From Clostridiales bacterium (GTDB lineage: Bacteria; Bacillota; Clostridia; Lachnospirales; Lachnospiraceae): a stretch of DNA of 64,000 bases. This document shows, in pieces, positions 7,821 through 15,822 of this stretch. Position 1 is the first letter of the stretch; every line of letters begins with the position of its first letter. The notes under the pieces were generated by a model. It was not told the origin of the DNA, did not search any database, and saw only the letters and a program-made list of their open reading frames with translations. The stretch is taken from the NCBI GenBank assembly GCA_018365455.1, contig JAGZJZ010000004.1, forward strand, positions 62,001 through 126,000, written 5' to 3'. The translations under genes and the position numbers were made by a program.

Positions 7821-8988
7821 TTATGGAAAACTAAAGAGAACAATATTGCTGAGGGCGGTCCTGGTTGCTGCCCTGGCTTTAGTGGTTGGAATTGTCATAG
7901 TGAAATTTCTCATAGACGGGTTATTTCAAAGCAGCTTTGCCAGCCTTTTTATCAACTTCATGATGAAATTCAATATGGATTATGATACGGCGAATGAAAT
8001 GTATGGAAAAATTTTTATGGATAATAAAGAAATTTTTCTGACTACCGGCTTTATCATTTTATTTCTTGTGTTCTTCTATATGGCTGTTTCCAAACTTACC
8101 GGCTATATGGACGATATCGGCAGGGAAATCGATATGATTCTGACTGATGAGGATGCACCGATTAATCTGGTGCCGGAACTGGCACCGATTTCAGAGAAAC
8201 TGAACACTTTAAAACTGACATTGAAAAAAAGAGAGTACGCAGCGATTGAAAGTGAACAGCGTAAGAATGACCTTGTGGTCTATCTGGCACACGACCTGAA
8301 AACGCCGCTGACCTCCATTATTGCATACTTAACAATGCTGGATGAACAGCCGAATATGCCTGATGAGGAGCGTTTAAAATATACACATATTACGCTGGAA
8401 AAGGCGACCAGGCTGGGCGAATTAATCAGCGAATTTTTTGAAATTACACGTTTCAACCTGCAGGACATTGTGCTGGAGAAGGAGAAATTGAATTTGTCTA
8501 TGATGTTAGAACAGCTTGCAGATGAAAGCTATGGCGTTTTAGCGGATAAGGATCTGACTTGTTCCATCAGGACAGATGAAGAGCTGGTAGTGGACGGGGA
8601 TCCCGACAAACTGGCGAGAGTATTTGACAACCTACTCAGAAATGCAATTGCCTATAGTTATCCACGAACGGATATTAATATAGAAGCATTTCTTCAGAAT
8701 GAGTATATTATTATTAATTTTCGGAATCAGGGCCCCCAGATTCCTCCTCAGAAGTTAAAATCCATCTTTGAAAAGTTTTACCGGGTAGATAATGCGCGTT
8801 CCAGCCAGACAGGCGGAGCGGGGCTGGGATTGTCCATTGCAAAGGAAATTGTGGAATTGCATGGTGGTACCATAGAAGCATTCAGTGATGCGCATTACAC
8901 AACGTTTATTGTGCATCTGCCGGTTTACCGTGATCGGATGGCAAAGAGACGCCGCGTGCGCGGGAAGGCAGGGACAAAAAATATATGA
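7810..8988 (+). CDS. Sensor histidine kinase (VanS-like)
   Basis: An inner-membrane kinase of about 392 residues. Transmembrane helix 1 is near residues 9-35 and helix 2 near 75-100, with a short extracellular loop between them. A HAMP-like linker leads to the dimerisation domain with phospho-acceptor H161 in YLAHDLKTPLTSI. The ATP-binding domain carries the N box (DNLLRNAIAYS), the F box (FEKFYRVD) and the G2 box (GGAGLGLSIAK). The gene overlaps the 3' end of the regulator gene. There is no ATG; TTG codons at 7798 and 7810 are possible starts. I prefer 7810, which has GGGGAG 12 bases upstream, but 7798 is not excluded. The sensed signal is unknown. Its stop overlaps the sortase start by ATGA. 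Confidence 0.9.
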   Translation: MKNNYGKLKRTILLRAVLVAALALVVGIVIVKFLIDGLFQSSFASLFINFMMKFNMDYDTANEMYGKIFMDNKEIFLTTGFIILFLVFFYMAVSKLTGYMDDIGREIDMILTDEDAPINLVPELAPISEKLNTLKLTLKKREYAAIESEQRKNDLVVYLAHDLKTPLTSIIAYLTMLDEQPNMPDEERLKYTHITLEKATRLGELISEFFEITRFNLQDIVLEKEKLNLSMMLEQLADESYGVLADKDLTCSIRTDEELVVDGDPDKLARVFDNLLRNAIAYSYPRTDINIEAFLQNEYIIINFRNQGPQIPPQKLKSIFEKFYRVDNARSSQTGGAGLGLSIAKEIVELHGGTIEAFSDAHYTTFIVHLPVYRDRMAKRRRVRGKAGTKNI

Positions 8989-9830
8989 CAGAAAACAGAG
9001 ACAGTAAAGGCAAAAAAAGAAAACGGACAGCAGGTGATGTGATACGTGTCATAGCTTTGCTGATTGCGATTGGAGTATTTGTATATTCCGGTTATCGCCT
9101 TTTGACCATTTATCTTGAGTATAAAGCAGGAACCGATGAATATTCTTCACTGGAGGGGTTTGCAAATATTTCCGGAAATATTTCAGACTCCGGAGCAGAG
9201 TCTGAAGGAGCCGGTGTGCGGGTGGAAACCAATGAGCAGGGTGAAACAGAACGCTACATGGAAAGCCCGGTTGACTTTGCCGGATTAAAAGCAATTAATA
9301 AAGATGTAATCGGGTGGTTGAATGTGGAAGCACTGGATATCAGCTATCCCATGGTCCGGGGAACGGATAATGACTACTATCTGCACCGGACATTTAAGAA
9401 GGAAGATAACTTTGCGGGTTCTATATTTATGGACTATCTGAATAATCCGAACCTTAAGGACCAGAATACCATCATCTATGGACACAATATGAAAAATGGC
9501 TCTATGTTTGGTACATTAAAGCAGTTCCGTGAAGATGGCGTGTTTGAAAAGAGCCGTTATTTCTGGATCTATACACCAACCATGAATTATAAGTATGAGA
9601 TCTTTTCCTGTCATGAAGTGGGAGCTGTGAGCAATACCTATCAGATCTCATTTGCGAAAGATAAAGATTTCCAGGATTATCTGGATGAAGCTGTGGAGCA
9701 TTCGGTTGTGAAGGGCACAGCTAAGGTTACCTCGAAGGACCGTATTGTAACACTTTCCACCTGTACCGGAAATGAGGCAACCAGATTTGTCGTGCAGGGA
9801 GTTCTCGTGGATTCCATTAAAGTAAAATAG
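8985..9830 (+). CDS. srtB: Class B sortase
   Basis: A 281-residue membrane-anchored transpeptidase that cleaves a sorting signal and joins the protein to a cell-wall or pilin nucleophile. A basic cytoplasmic head (KGKKRKRTAGD) precedes one N-terminal transmembrane helix (about residues 18-40); the catalytic domain lies outside. The catalytic residues are visible: H167 in IIYGHNM, C260 in TLSTCTG, and the Arg a few residues later in NEATRF. DYLNNPNLKDQNTIIYGHNMKNGSMFG is the family's core region. The ATG overlaps the kinase stop (ATGA), so sensor and sortase are translationally coupled. No obvious sortase substrate with a C-terminal sorting motif is adjacent. The giant secreted enzymes in this window end in basic modules without a recognisable LPXTG or NPQTN signal. 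Confidence 0.92.
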   Translation: MTENRDSKGKKRKRTAGDVIRVIALLIAIGVFVYSGYRLLTIYLEYKAGTDEYSSLEGFANISGNISDSGAESEGAGVRVETNEQGETERYMESPVDFAGLKAINKDVIGWLNVEALDISYPMVRGTDNDYYLHRTFKKEDNFAGSIFMDYLNNPNLKDQNTIIYGHNMKNGSMFGTLKQFREDGVFEKSRYFWIYTPTMNYKYEIFSCHEVGAVSNTYQISFAKDKDFQDYLDEAVEHSVVKGTAKVTSKDRIVTLSTCTGNEATRFVVQGVLVDSIKVK

Positions 9831-9888
9831 GATCAGCTCAGGGTAAAAAGCGAGTGCTTTGGAAACAATATGTGAAGGAGGAATGGAA

Positions 9889-10602
9889 ATGGATAAAACA
9901 GAACAACTAAAAGAAATGCTTGCAAACAGCACAAACGTTGTGTTTTTCGGTGGAGCGGGAGTGTCTACAGAGAGCGGGATTCCTGATTTTCGAAGTGTAG
10001 ACGGACTGTATAATCAGGAATATGACTATCCTCCGGAAACCATATTAAGCCATACTTTTTTCATGGGGGAGCCAAAAGAATTCTATCGTTTTTACCAGAA
10101 TAAAATGCTCTGTCTGGAGGCAAAACCAAATGCAGCCCACCGGAAACTGGCTCAGTGGGAAGCGGAAGGAAAGCTAAAGGCAGTCATAACCCAGAACATA
10201 GATGGCCTGCATCAAATGGCTGGCAGTAAGGAAGTACTGGAACTTCATGGCAGCGTTCACAGGAACTACTGCATGAAGTGCGGGAAGCCTTATGAAGCCA
10301 GATATATGCTGGAAGCAACAGGTGTTCCTGTCTGTGAATGCGGCGGTATTATCAAACCAGATGTGGTATTATATGAAGAAGGACTGGATAATCAGATCAT
10401 GTCCAGGGCAATCGCGCATATAGCCAAAGCGGATGTCCTGATCGTAGGCGGTACATCTCTGGCAGTATACCCGGCAGCCGGCCTGATCGATTACTACAGA
10501 GGGAATAAACTGGTTTTAGTAAATAAAACCACTACACCAATGGATCATAATGCGGACTTACTGGTGCAGGGAAGCATCGGAGAAATATTTGCAGGGATAT
10601 AA
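9889..10602 (+). CDS. cobB: NAD-dependent protein deacylase (sirtuin)
   Basis: A 237-residue cytoplasmic Sir2-family enzyme that removes acetyl or acyl groups from lysines using NAD+, giving nicotinamide and O-acyl-ADP-ribose. The Rossmann fold begins FFGGAGVSTESGIPDFRS. The NAD-binding QNIDGLH and the catalytic His in LELHGSVH follow. Four zinc cysteines form CMKC and CEC separated by about 19 residues. IVGGTSLAVYPA and LVNKTTTP complete the family signature. The open frame starts at a TTG at 9859, but AAGGAGG at 9875-9881 points to the ATG at 9889. The gene is followed 12 bp later by DUF951, probably in one transcript. Confidence 0.93.
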   Translation: MDKTEQLKEMLANSTNVVFFGGAGVSTESGIPDFRSVDGLYNQEYDYPPETILSHTFFMGEPKEFYRFYQNKMLCLEAKPNAAHRKLAQWEAEGKLKAVITQNIDGLHQMAGSKEVLELHGSVHRNYCMKCGKPYEARYMLEATGVPVCECGGIIKPDVVLYEEGLDNQIMSRAIAHIAKADVLIVGGTSLAVYPAAGLIDYYRGNKLVLVNKTTTPMDHNADLLVQGSIGEIFAGI

Positions 10603-10614
10603 GGAGGCAGAAGT

Positions 10615-10803
10615 ATGGTTTATGAAGTTGGAGATATCGTAAAATTAAAAAAGCAGCACCCCTGTGGCAGCAATGACTGGGAAATCCTTCGTGTAGGTGC
10701 TGATTTCCGGCTTAAGTGCATGGGATGCGGACACCAGATTATGATTGCCAGGAAGCTGGTTGAGAAGAATACGAAGGGGCTGCAGAAAAAAATAGAATAT
10801 TAG
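10615..10803 (+). CDS. DUF951 domain-containing protein
   Basis: A 62-residue protein matching the DUF951 family: YEVGDIVKLKKQHPCGSNDW, a conserved Cys, and CMGCGHQIMIARKLVEK. The three cysteines (one in HPCG, two in CMGCG) suggest a small metal-binding, SH3-like beta barrel; the function is unknown. AAGGAGG lies just upstream. In Firmicutes this family is often found near chromosome-maintenance genes; here it follows a sirtuin. Cytoplasmic. Confidence 0.88.
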   Translation: MVYEVGDIVKLKKQHPCGSNDWEILRVGADFRLKCMGCGHQIMIARKLVEKNTKGLQKKIEY

Positions 10804-11248
10804 AGCGAACACTTTATATATGTTCCGTCCCTTTCTCTTTCCGAGATTGCACTCTTTGATACAATGCTTGTTTTCTCGGAAAGATGGGAGTAGGAAAATA
10901 CATTTCTCTAAGCTGTACCATTCTTAATCAAAATTAGATTGTAAAATAATTATAAATATGTTATAATACTCATATTAAAGTTCTGGCGTCAAAAAAATCT
11001 TATTCTATATCAGAAAAACTAATCCAATATAACGTAATAGAAAATTTCATATAAGCATCCAAATGGTATCTCTTTAGAATTAAAATGATTATTTGTTTTT
11101 TCTAAAGAGTAGAGCCTTAGTTAGATTCTAATTAATTTCTGAAGATACATAGAATAAGAACAATTTCATAAAAAGTCACTTCTAAAATTCAAATCTCAAT
11201 GTTTGCTGCGTTTAAGCAAACTATTTCTATATTAAAAAAGGAGAATCT
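10804..11248. other. AT-rich intergenic region with promoter and hairpins
   Basis: This 445-bp stretch has no credible gene. An 11-bp inverted repeat (10836-10846 with 10874-10884, loop 27) may end the sirtuin/DUF951 transcript, though it has no T-run. A promoter (10939-10967) follows. The roughly 275-nt leader then contains two perfect hairpins: CTCTTTAGAA with TTCTAAAGAG (11070-11079/11100-11109) and GTTTGCT with AGCAAAC (11201-11221). Confidence 0.6.
10939..10967 (+). promoter_or_regulatory. Promoter of the Rpn-type nuclease gene
   Basis: TTGTAA (10939-10944) and TATAAT (10962-10967) are separated by 17 bp. The nearest downstream gene starts at 11249, leaving a long 5' leader. Confidence 0.65.
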
Positions 11249-12121
11249 ATGTATCAGGAAAAGCCTGTAAAACCACTTAAAGATTTAAATCTCCTGGATC
11301 GGTTTCTGTTTGCAGAAGCTATGGAGGATACCGTTGTTTGTACTAATATGTTAGAAATTATTTTAGGGAGCAACAATATTTCATTATTAGATAAGATACA
11401 GACAGAAAAAGAATTGCGTACATCACCTTTACTGAGATCCGTGAGGGTAGATGTGTGGGCAATGGATGAGCAAGGAACTATTTATAATTCAGAAATGCAG
11501 GGATATAAACGTGGAAACCTGAGAAAAAGAAGCCGTTACTACCAGGCGTTGTTGGATAGTGGGCTGTTAGAACCGGGAGTGGTGGATTTTGATATTCTAA
11601 ATGATAGTTTTATGATATTTATTTCTCCTTTTGATGTATTTGGCTTAAAGAAATACTTATATACCTTCCAAATGAGGTGTGATGAAGAATCAGAGCTGGC
11701 ACTGGGAGATGGTGCGGTCAGGATTTTTTTGAATACCAATGGAAATAATAAAGAAGACATAAGTCAGGAACTTGTTGAATTATTAGGATACATAGAGCAT
11801 TCAACAGATACCTTTGCACAGAAGTGCACCAGCAGTAAAGTCAGGGAAATTCACGAACATATCTGCAGAATAAAAATGAGTGAAAAGATTGGGGTGAAAT
11901 ATATGAATGCCTGGGAAGAAAAAATTATTATAAGAGAAGAGGGGAAAGCAGAAGGAATTACAGAGGTTATTATAGATCTCCTCCGGGATTATGGTGATAT
12001 TCCTCAAGACCTAAGGGAAAAAATAAAGACGGAGGATAATATTAACGTTTTAAAGGAATGGTTGAAAAAAGCAATAAAAACAGGTTCCATGGAACAATTT
12101 CAGAAAGCAATACAAAGCTAA
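11249..12121 (+). CDS. Rpn family recombination-promoting nuclease / PD-(D/E)XK transposase-like protein
   Basis: A 290-residue protein of the Rpn/PDDEXK_2 family, whose members are RecA-independent recombination-promoting nucleases, often annotated as transposases. Visible are LNLLDRFLFAEAMED at the N-terminus and the nuclease core RSVRVDVWAMDEQGTIYNSEMQ, in which the Asp and the E-x-Q give the PD-(D/E)XK-type site. YYQALLDSGLLEPG and MIFISPFDVFGLKKYLYTF follow. The C-terminal third is charged and helical (EEKIIIREEGKAEGITEVIIDLLRDYG), as in other Rpn proteins. No inverted terminal repeats flank it, so it is a solitary gene rather than a complete mobile element. It is more AT-rich than its neighbours. 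AAAAGGAG precedes the ATG. Confidence 0.85.
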   Translation: MYQEKPVKPLKDLNLLDRFLFAEAMEDTVVCTNMLEIILGSNNISLLDKIQTEKELRTSPLLRSVRVDVWAMDEQGTIYNSEMQGYKRGNLRKRSRYYQALLDSGLLEPGVVDFDILNDSFMIFISPFDVFGLKKYLYTFQMRCDEESELALGDGAVRIFLNTNGNNKEDISQELVELLGYIEHSTDTFAQKCTSSKVREIHEHICRIKMSEKIGVKYMNAWEEKIIIREEGKAEGITEVIIDLLRDYGDIPQDLREKIKTEDNINVLKEWLKKAIKTGSMEQFQKAIQS

Positions 12122-12156
12122 CAAACTTTACAATTATAACAGTAAGAAGTAAAAAA

Positions 12157-12187
12157 CAGAGCGTGAGATTCCTCACGCTCTGTCTTA
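12157..12187. terminator. Bidirectional intrinsic terminator
   Basis: CAGAGCGTGAG and CTCACGCTCTG form a perfect 11-bp stem with a 4-nt ATTC loop, flanked by A-rich sequence on the left and TCTT on the right. It sits between the convergent Rpn and reductase genes. Its end sequence AGAGCGTG/CACGCTCT recurs at the tips of the long palindrome at 33939. Confidence 0.85.
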
Positions 12188-13282
12188 TAAGTTTCCTTTG
12201 TAAAACACCGTACAATAATTTCCTTCTCTGGTTCTGCATTTTGAGCAGTGCAGGCACCTGGCAGGAGTCATATCTCCGTCTTTCCAGCGCTTTATCAGAT
12301 TAGGTTCCGTAAGCAGTGCCCTGCAGAATCCAAATCCTGCAATGGGGCTGTTCTGGAGCCAGTCCAGGGTTTTGTCAAAGTGTGAAACGCCACCGGTGAC
12401 AAATACGGGAATATCAACTTCTTCTGCAATTATCTTTGCGTATTCGATAAAATATCCGCCTCTTGTCAGAGGGTATCCATCAAAAATCTGTCCGGACATA
12501 CTGTTTGCCTTGCCATGAATATTTCCGGACACTTCGATGGCATCAAATCCCATCTCATCCAGTTCCCGGCAGATCGGCAGGACTTCACCAAACGTCAGTC
12601 CTCCTTCAAAAAAATCGGAACAGGTTATTTTAATTAAGATTGGAAAATCCTTGCCCGTCGCCTGGCGAATTCCATCATATATTTCCCGGATAATACGCAG
12701 TCTGTTGGACAGGCTGCCGCCGTATTCATCTGTGCGGTTATTATAATAAGGACTTAAGAACTGGTTCAAAAGGTAGGAGTGCCCTCCGTGTATTTGAACA
12801 GCATCAAAACCGCTTTCTTTAACACGAGCCGCAGCTTTTACATATGCATTTACCACATAATGAATATCTTCTTTGGTCATTGGAACGCCAACGGTGCCGG
12901 TGGATTTTTCCGGAATATCCGAAGGGGCAAATATCTTCCGGCTGCTTGTCTGATAGGTGGTCTTTGTTCCGCCATATGCAAGCTGCATCATGATTTTGGC
13001 GCCATACTTATGTACAGACTTTGTTAACGCCTGATATTCTGGGATAAAGCTGTCATTGTAAATGCCCATCATTTTTTCATTTGGCTGCTCTTCCTCTAAA
13101 ATGCGGGCATATCCGGTGCAGATTAAACCAACTTCATTTTTAGCCAGTTCTGTATATATTTTCTTTTGTTTATTCGTGAGATGCCCTTGTTCGTCAGACA
13201 GAGCCTCCCAGGTGGCACTTCGCAGGAAACGGTTCCTGCACACCATAGAATTTATCTTAAGAGGTTCAAATAGTTGTTTCAT
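12185..13282 (-). CDS. NADH:flavin oxidoreductase (Old Yellow Enzyme family)
   Basis: A 365-residue FMN-binding TIM barrel that probably reduces electron-poor C=C bonds or acts as an enoate reductase. It starts MKQLFEPLKINSMVCRNRFLRSATWE, the usual OYE beginning. Active-site motifs follow: QIHGGHSYLLNQFLSPYYNNRTDEYGGSLSNR (in two pieces) carries the His-Gly-Gly and Asn-Arg signature, and later FVTGGVSHFDKTLD binds FMN phosphate. The C-terminus has a small Cys cluster (CLHCSKC), but the protein lacks the second FAD/4Fe-4S half of long-form 2,4-dienoyl-CoA reductases. I start at 13282, where TTGGAG lies 9 bases upstream; the open frame extends 30 codons further. Cytoplasmic. Confidence 0.88.
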   Translation of the reverse strand: MKQLFEPLKINSMVCRNRFLRSATWEALSDEQGHLTNKQKKIYTELAKNEVGLICTGYARILEEEQPNEKMMGIYNDSFIPEYQALTKSVHKYGAKIMMQLAYGGTKTTYQTSSRKIFAPSDIPEKSTGTVGVPMTKEDIHYVVNAYVKAAARVKESGFDAVQIHGGHSYLLNQFLSPYYNNRTDEYGGSLSNRLRIIREIYDGIRQATGKDFPILIKITCSDFFEGGLTFGEVLPICRELDEMGFDAIEVSGNIHGKANSMSGQIFDGYPLTRGGYFIEYAKIIAEEVDIPVFVTGGVSHFDKTLDWLQNSPIAGFGFCRALLTEPNLIKRWKDGDMTPARCLHCSKCRTREGNYCTVFYKGNL

Positions 13283-13398
13283 GTTATCAGCTCCAATCAA
13301 CATAAAAATATAGTACACATTAAATTGTAGACCTAAAAAGCTAAAAAAGCAAGATTTCATTCTGAAATTCAATCAGAAAAAAGTACACAGAGCTCCCG

Positions 13399-14109
13399 TC
13401 AGAACTTCTGTATGGCGGACTGGGAATGTATCAGCCGGACCATAGATAGATAAAAGAAAAACAATAAAAGTATCACAGCGGCAAAGCAAAGTGTAAATTG
13501 CAAAGCAAATATATTAAGCTCAGCCAGAATACCATTTATGAGGTTTACAGGCTGCAGGACATCCCAGCTGTTAAAGCGGAGAAACCGTCCCAGATAGACT
13601 CCGAATCCACTTATCAGGGAAACAGCAGATATGCAGATCCAGGAAATAAAAGGCGAAGTAAGTGTTGCGGACATTTTCAAAAACAGCCGGAGGGATTCCA
13701 GTCCAAGGATAACCCCGTAGATACAGCCAATCCCGATGGTAAACATTTTAAACCATGCAAAGATATCCGTATTATATACCGTTTTTCCTTTTTCATAAAG
13801 CTCACCTGCTTTTTCTACCCATACAAGGCTGTCGTTGGAAATATGAATGAAATCCGTAATGATATAAATAGAATTTGGAAAAAATAACAGCCAGGATAAA
13901 GTAAAAAAAACAGCCCGGTATTTCATTTTTTGATTATAAAAGTATATGGATAATCCAATGAAAAGAAGTGGCAGAGCAGCCAGAAAAACATTCCAGCTCA
14001 GCATTAAATAAAGTGTATGGGGGAATTTCAGGTACATCAATATACAGATCAACCAGTATAGGATTACAGGATATATGAGAATATGATAGTTTTTCAATGT
14101 TTTTAGCAT
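13399..14109 (-). CDS. DUF1361 domain-containing membrane protein
   Basis: A 236-residue integral membrane protein of the DUF1361 family. About six to seven hydrophobic helices are visible, including YPVILYWLICILMYL, SWNVFLAALPLLFIGLSIYF and LQFTLCFAAVILLLFFFYL. The family motif LLFFPNSIYIITDFIHI is present, as is GVYLGRFLRFNSWDVL. Function is unknown. AAGGAGG lies 7 bases before the ATG at 14109. It runs in the same direction as the reductase 116 bp downstream but has its own signals. Confidence 0.85.
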   Translation of the reverse strand: MLKTLKNYHILIYPVILYWLICILMYLKFPHTLYLMLSWNVFLAALPLLFIGLSIYFYNQKMKYRAVFFTLSWLLFFPNSIYIITDFIHISNDSLVWVEKAGELYEKGKTVYNTDIFAWFKMFTIGIGCIYGVILGLESLRLFLKMSATLTSPFISWICISAVSLISGFGVYLGRFLRFNSWDVLQPVNLINGILAELNIFALQFTLCFAAVILLLFFFYLSMVRLIHSQSAIQKF

Positions 14110-14361
14110 GTTAGTTCCTCCTTGCAGCACTGCCAGGTTTGCTATCTGCCGCGATGTGATCAGTCAGCGGTGTGATGATATTCTAAATTTTGTATAGGAT
14201 CATTCTAACATAGGATAGTATGAAAAACTATTAAAATAAACAGGAATTGATAAAAGTTCATAAGACAATTTAATATTTGAAAAGAATCACTACTGGTCAG
14301 GAATAATCTCCAAGATAACATAAAAAAGTCGCAGAATCCCGCGAAAATTGGAAAAAAGTAC

Positions 14362-14390
14362 TTGAAAAATTGTCAGCCTTATGATATGAT
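14362..14390 (+). promoter_or_regulatory. Ribosomal-protein operon promoter (rpsF-ssb-rpsR)
   Basis: TTGAAA (14362-14367) and TATGAT (14385-14390) are separated by 17 bp, about 90 bases before rpsF. Confidence 0.8.
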
Positions 14391-14427
14391 TTTAACTTGT
14401 GATATATTATTTATTATTTATTAATTT

Positions 14428-14480
14428 CCTTGCTCCCCACGTAGATAGGGGGCCAGAGACCATAAGGAGGTGCCAAGAGC
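14428..14480 (+). promoter_or_regulatory. Candidate S6:S18 autoregulatory leader
   Basis: Just upstream of rpsF, GCTCCC and GGGGGC can pair around a loop ending in GTAGATA, followed by CCAGAGACC and the ribosome binding site. Many bacteria carry an rpsF leader RNA bound by the S6:S18 complex. The position and C/G-rich hairpin fit, but I could not match the published consensus base by base. Confidence 0.4.
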
Positions 14481-14768
14481 ATGAACAAATATGAATTAGC
14501 CGTTGTTGTCAACGCAAAAATCGAAGAAGATGTAAGAGTAGCAACTATCGAAAAGGTAAAAGAATATATTACCCGTTTCGGTGGAACAATCACAGATGTT
14601 GATGAATGGGGTAAGAAAAGATTAGCTTACGAAATTCAGAAAATGAAAGAAGGATTTTACTACTTCATCCATTTCGAATCTGATTCAACATGCCCAGCGG
14701 AAGTTGAAAGACGTGTCCGTATCATGGAAAATGTTATCAGATATTTATGCGTAAGACAGGATGCATAG
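14481..14768 (+). CDS. rpsF: 30S ribosomal protein S6
   Basis: A 95-residue ribosomal protein that binds with S18 to the central domain of 16S rRNA. The sequence starts MNKYELAVVVNAKIEEDVR and has the family's KRLAYEIQKMKEGFYYFIHFE and RVRIMENVIRYLCVR segments. ATAAGGAGG precedes the ATG. It is the first gene of the conserved rpsF-ssb-rpsR operon, with ssb 19 bp downstream. Confidence 0.98.
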   Translation: MNKYELAVVVNAKIEEDVRVATIEKVKEYITRFGGTITDVDEWGKKRLAYEIQKMKEGFYYFIHFESDSTCPAEVERRVRIMENVIRYLCVRQDA

Positions 14769-14787
14769 ATAGAAAAGAGGAGAAAGT

Positions 14788-15240
14788 ATGAACAAAGTCA
14801 TTTTAATGGGGCGTTTAACCAGAGATCCTGAGGTTCGTTATTCATCAGGAGAAAATTCCATGGCAGTAGCAAGATATACATTGGCAGTAGACCGCAGATT
14901 CAAGCGTGACGGAGATGCAACCGCAGACTTTATTGGATGTGTTGGTTTCGGAAGACAGGCTGAGTTTGCAGAAAAATATCTTCGTCAGGGTATGAAGATT
15001 GCTGTTACTGGACGTATTCAAACGGGAAGTTATACGAATAAAGACGGACAGAAAGTCTACACTACGGATATTGTTGTTGAAGATCACGAATTCTGTGAAA
15101 GCAAGAACGCATCTATGGCTGGCGGCGAAGGGGGCATGCAGTCAGCTGCACCATCATCAAGACCGACACCAAGTGCGGCATCAGGCGACGGATTCATGAA
15201 CATCCCGGATGGCATTGATGAGGAATTACCATTTAATTAA
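14788..15240 (+). CDS. ssb: Single-stranded DNA-binding protein
   Basis: A 150-residue SSB that coats single-stranded DNA as a tetramer and recruits repair and replication enzymes. The OB fold starts MNKVILMGRLTRDPEVRYSSG and includes FIGCVGFGRQAEFAEKYLRQG and VTGRIQTGSYTNKDGQKVYTTDIVVE. A low-complexity Gly/Ser/Pro tail links to the acidic C-terminal tip DGIDEELPFN, the conserved partner-binding peptide. It sits between rpsF and rpsR as in most Firmicutes and is co-transcribed with them. Confidence 0.98.
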   Translation: MNKVILMGRLTRDPEVRYSSGENSMAVARYTLAVDRRFKRDGDATADFIGCVGFGRQAEFAEKYLRQGMKIAVTGRIQTGSYTNKDGQKVYTTDIVVEDHEFCESKNASMAGGEGGMQSAAPSSRPTPSAASGDGFMNIPDGIDEELPFN

Positions 15241-15306
15241 AACGAAAATGAGAAGCAGATCTCATACATTATATGAATTCGAAATTTGTAAAAGGAGGTA
15301 ACAAAC

Positions 15307-15573
15307 ATGGCTTATAATAGAAATGATAGAGGCGGCGATTCTCCGATGAAGAGAAGAGGCGGACGTAGAAGAAAAAAAGTTTGCGTATTCTGTGGTAAAG
15401 AGAATAACGAAATCGATTACAAGGATGTAAATAAATTAAAAAGATATGTATCTGAGAGAGGAAAAATTCTTCCTAGAAGAATCACAGGAAACTGTGCAAA
15501 ACATCAGAGAGCTCTTACTGTTGCAATTAAGAGATCACGTCATATCGCTTTAATGCCATACGTAATGGATTAA
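15307..15573 (+). CDS. rpsR: 30S ribosomal protein S18
   Basis: An 88-residue ribosomal protein. The N-terminus is basic (MKRRGGRRRKKVCVFCGKEN), followed by DYKDVNKLKRYVSERGKILPRRITG and the C-terminal KHQRALTVAIKRSRHIALMPY. The CVFC pair is a zinc-ligand remnant seen in the zinc-type (C+) S18 paralogue. AAAAGGAGG lies 7 bases upstream. Last gene of the operon, followed by a strong terminator. Confidence 0.98.
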   Translation: MAYNRNDRGGDSPMKRRGGRRRKKVCVFCGKENNEIDYKDVNKLKRYVSERGKILPRRITGNCAKHQRALTVAIKRSRHIALMPYVMD

Positions 15574-15590
15574 TCATTAAACGGATATTG

Positions 15591-15626
15591 AAACCGTCAT
15601 TGTTATATACAATGGCGGTTTTTTTG
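15591..15626 (+). terminator. Intrinsic terminator of rpsF-ssb-rpsR
   Basis: AAACCGTCATTGT and ACAATGGCGGTTT form a 13-bp stem (one G-U pair) around a TATAT loop, followed by a long T-run. Confidence 0.93.
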
Positions 15627-15822
15627 TGCACGGAAATTCTTGCGAATGCTTAGCCGGCATGATTATCAAAACGATTTTTTACCAGATGGTCTGGTGCATA
15701 CCTGTAGCATCAAAGTTAAATCTGGTTGTTCATTCTATTTTAAGTGCCGTCTGTACAAAAATAAGCACAAATACTAACAAATATGGTATATATAAAGAAA
15801 AGCAATAAGGTGGTACTTAAAT

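Larger units (their letters stand above)
14110..14480. other. Divergent intergenic region between DUF1361 and rpsF
   Basis: This 371-bp region holds the rpsF promoter and its leader; the left half is AT-rich, and I see no gene, riboswitch or repeat in it. Confidence 0.6.

Noticed and set aside
11249..12121. Complete insertion sequence around the Rpn gene
   Set aside because: No terminal inverted repeats or target duplications were seen, and Rpn-type genes commonly occur alone.
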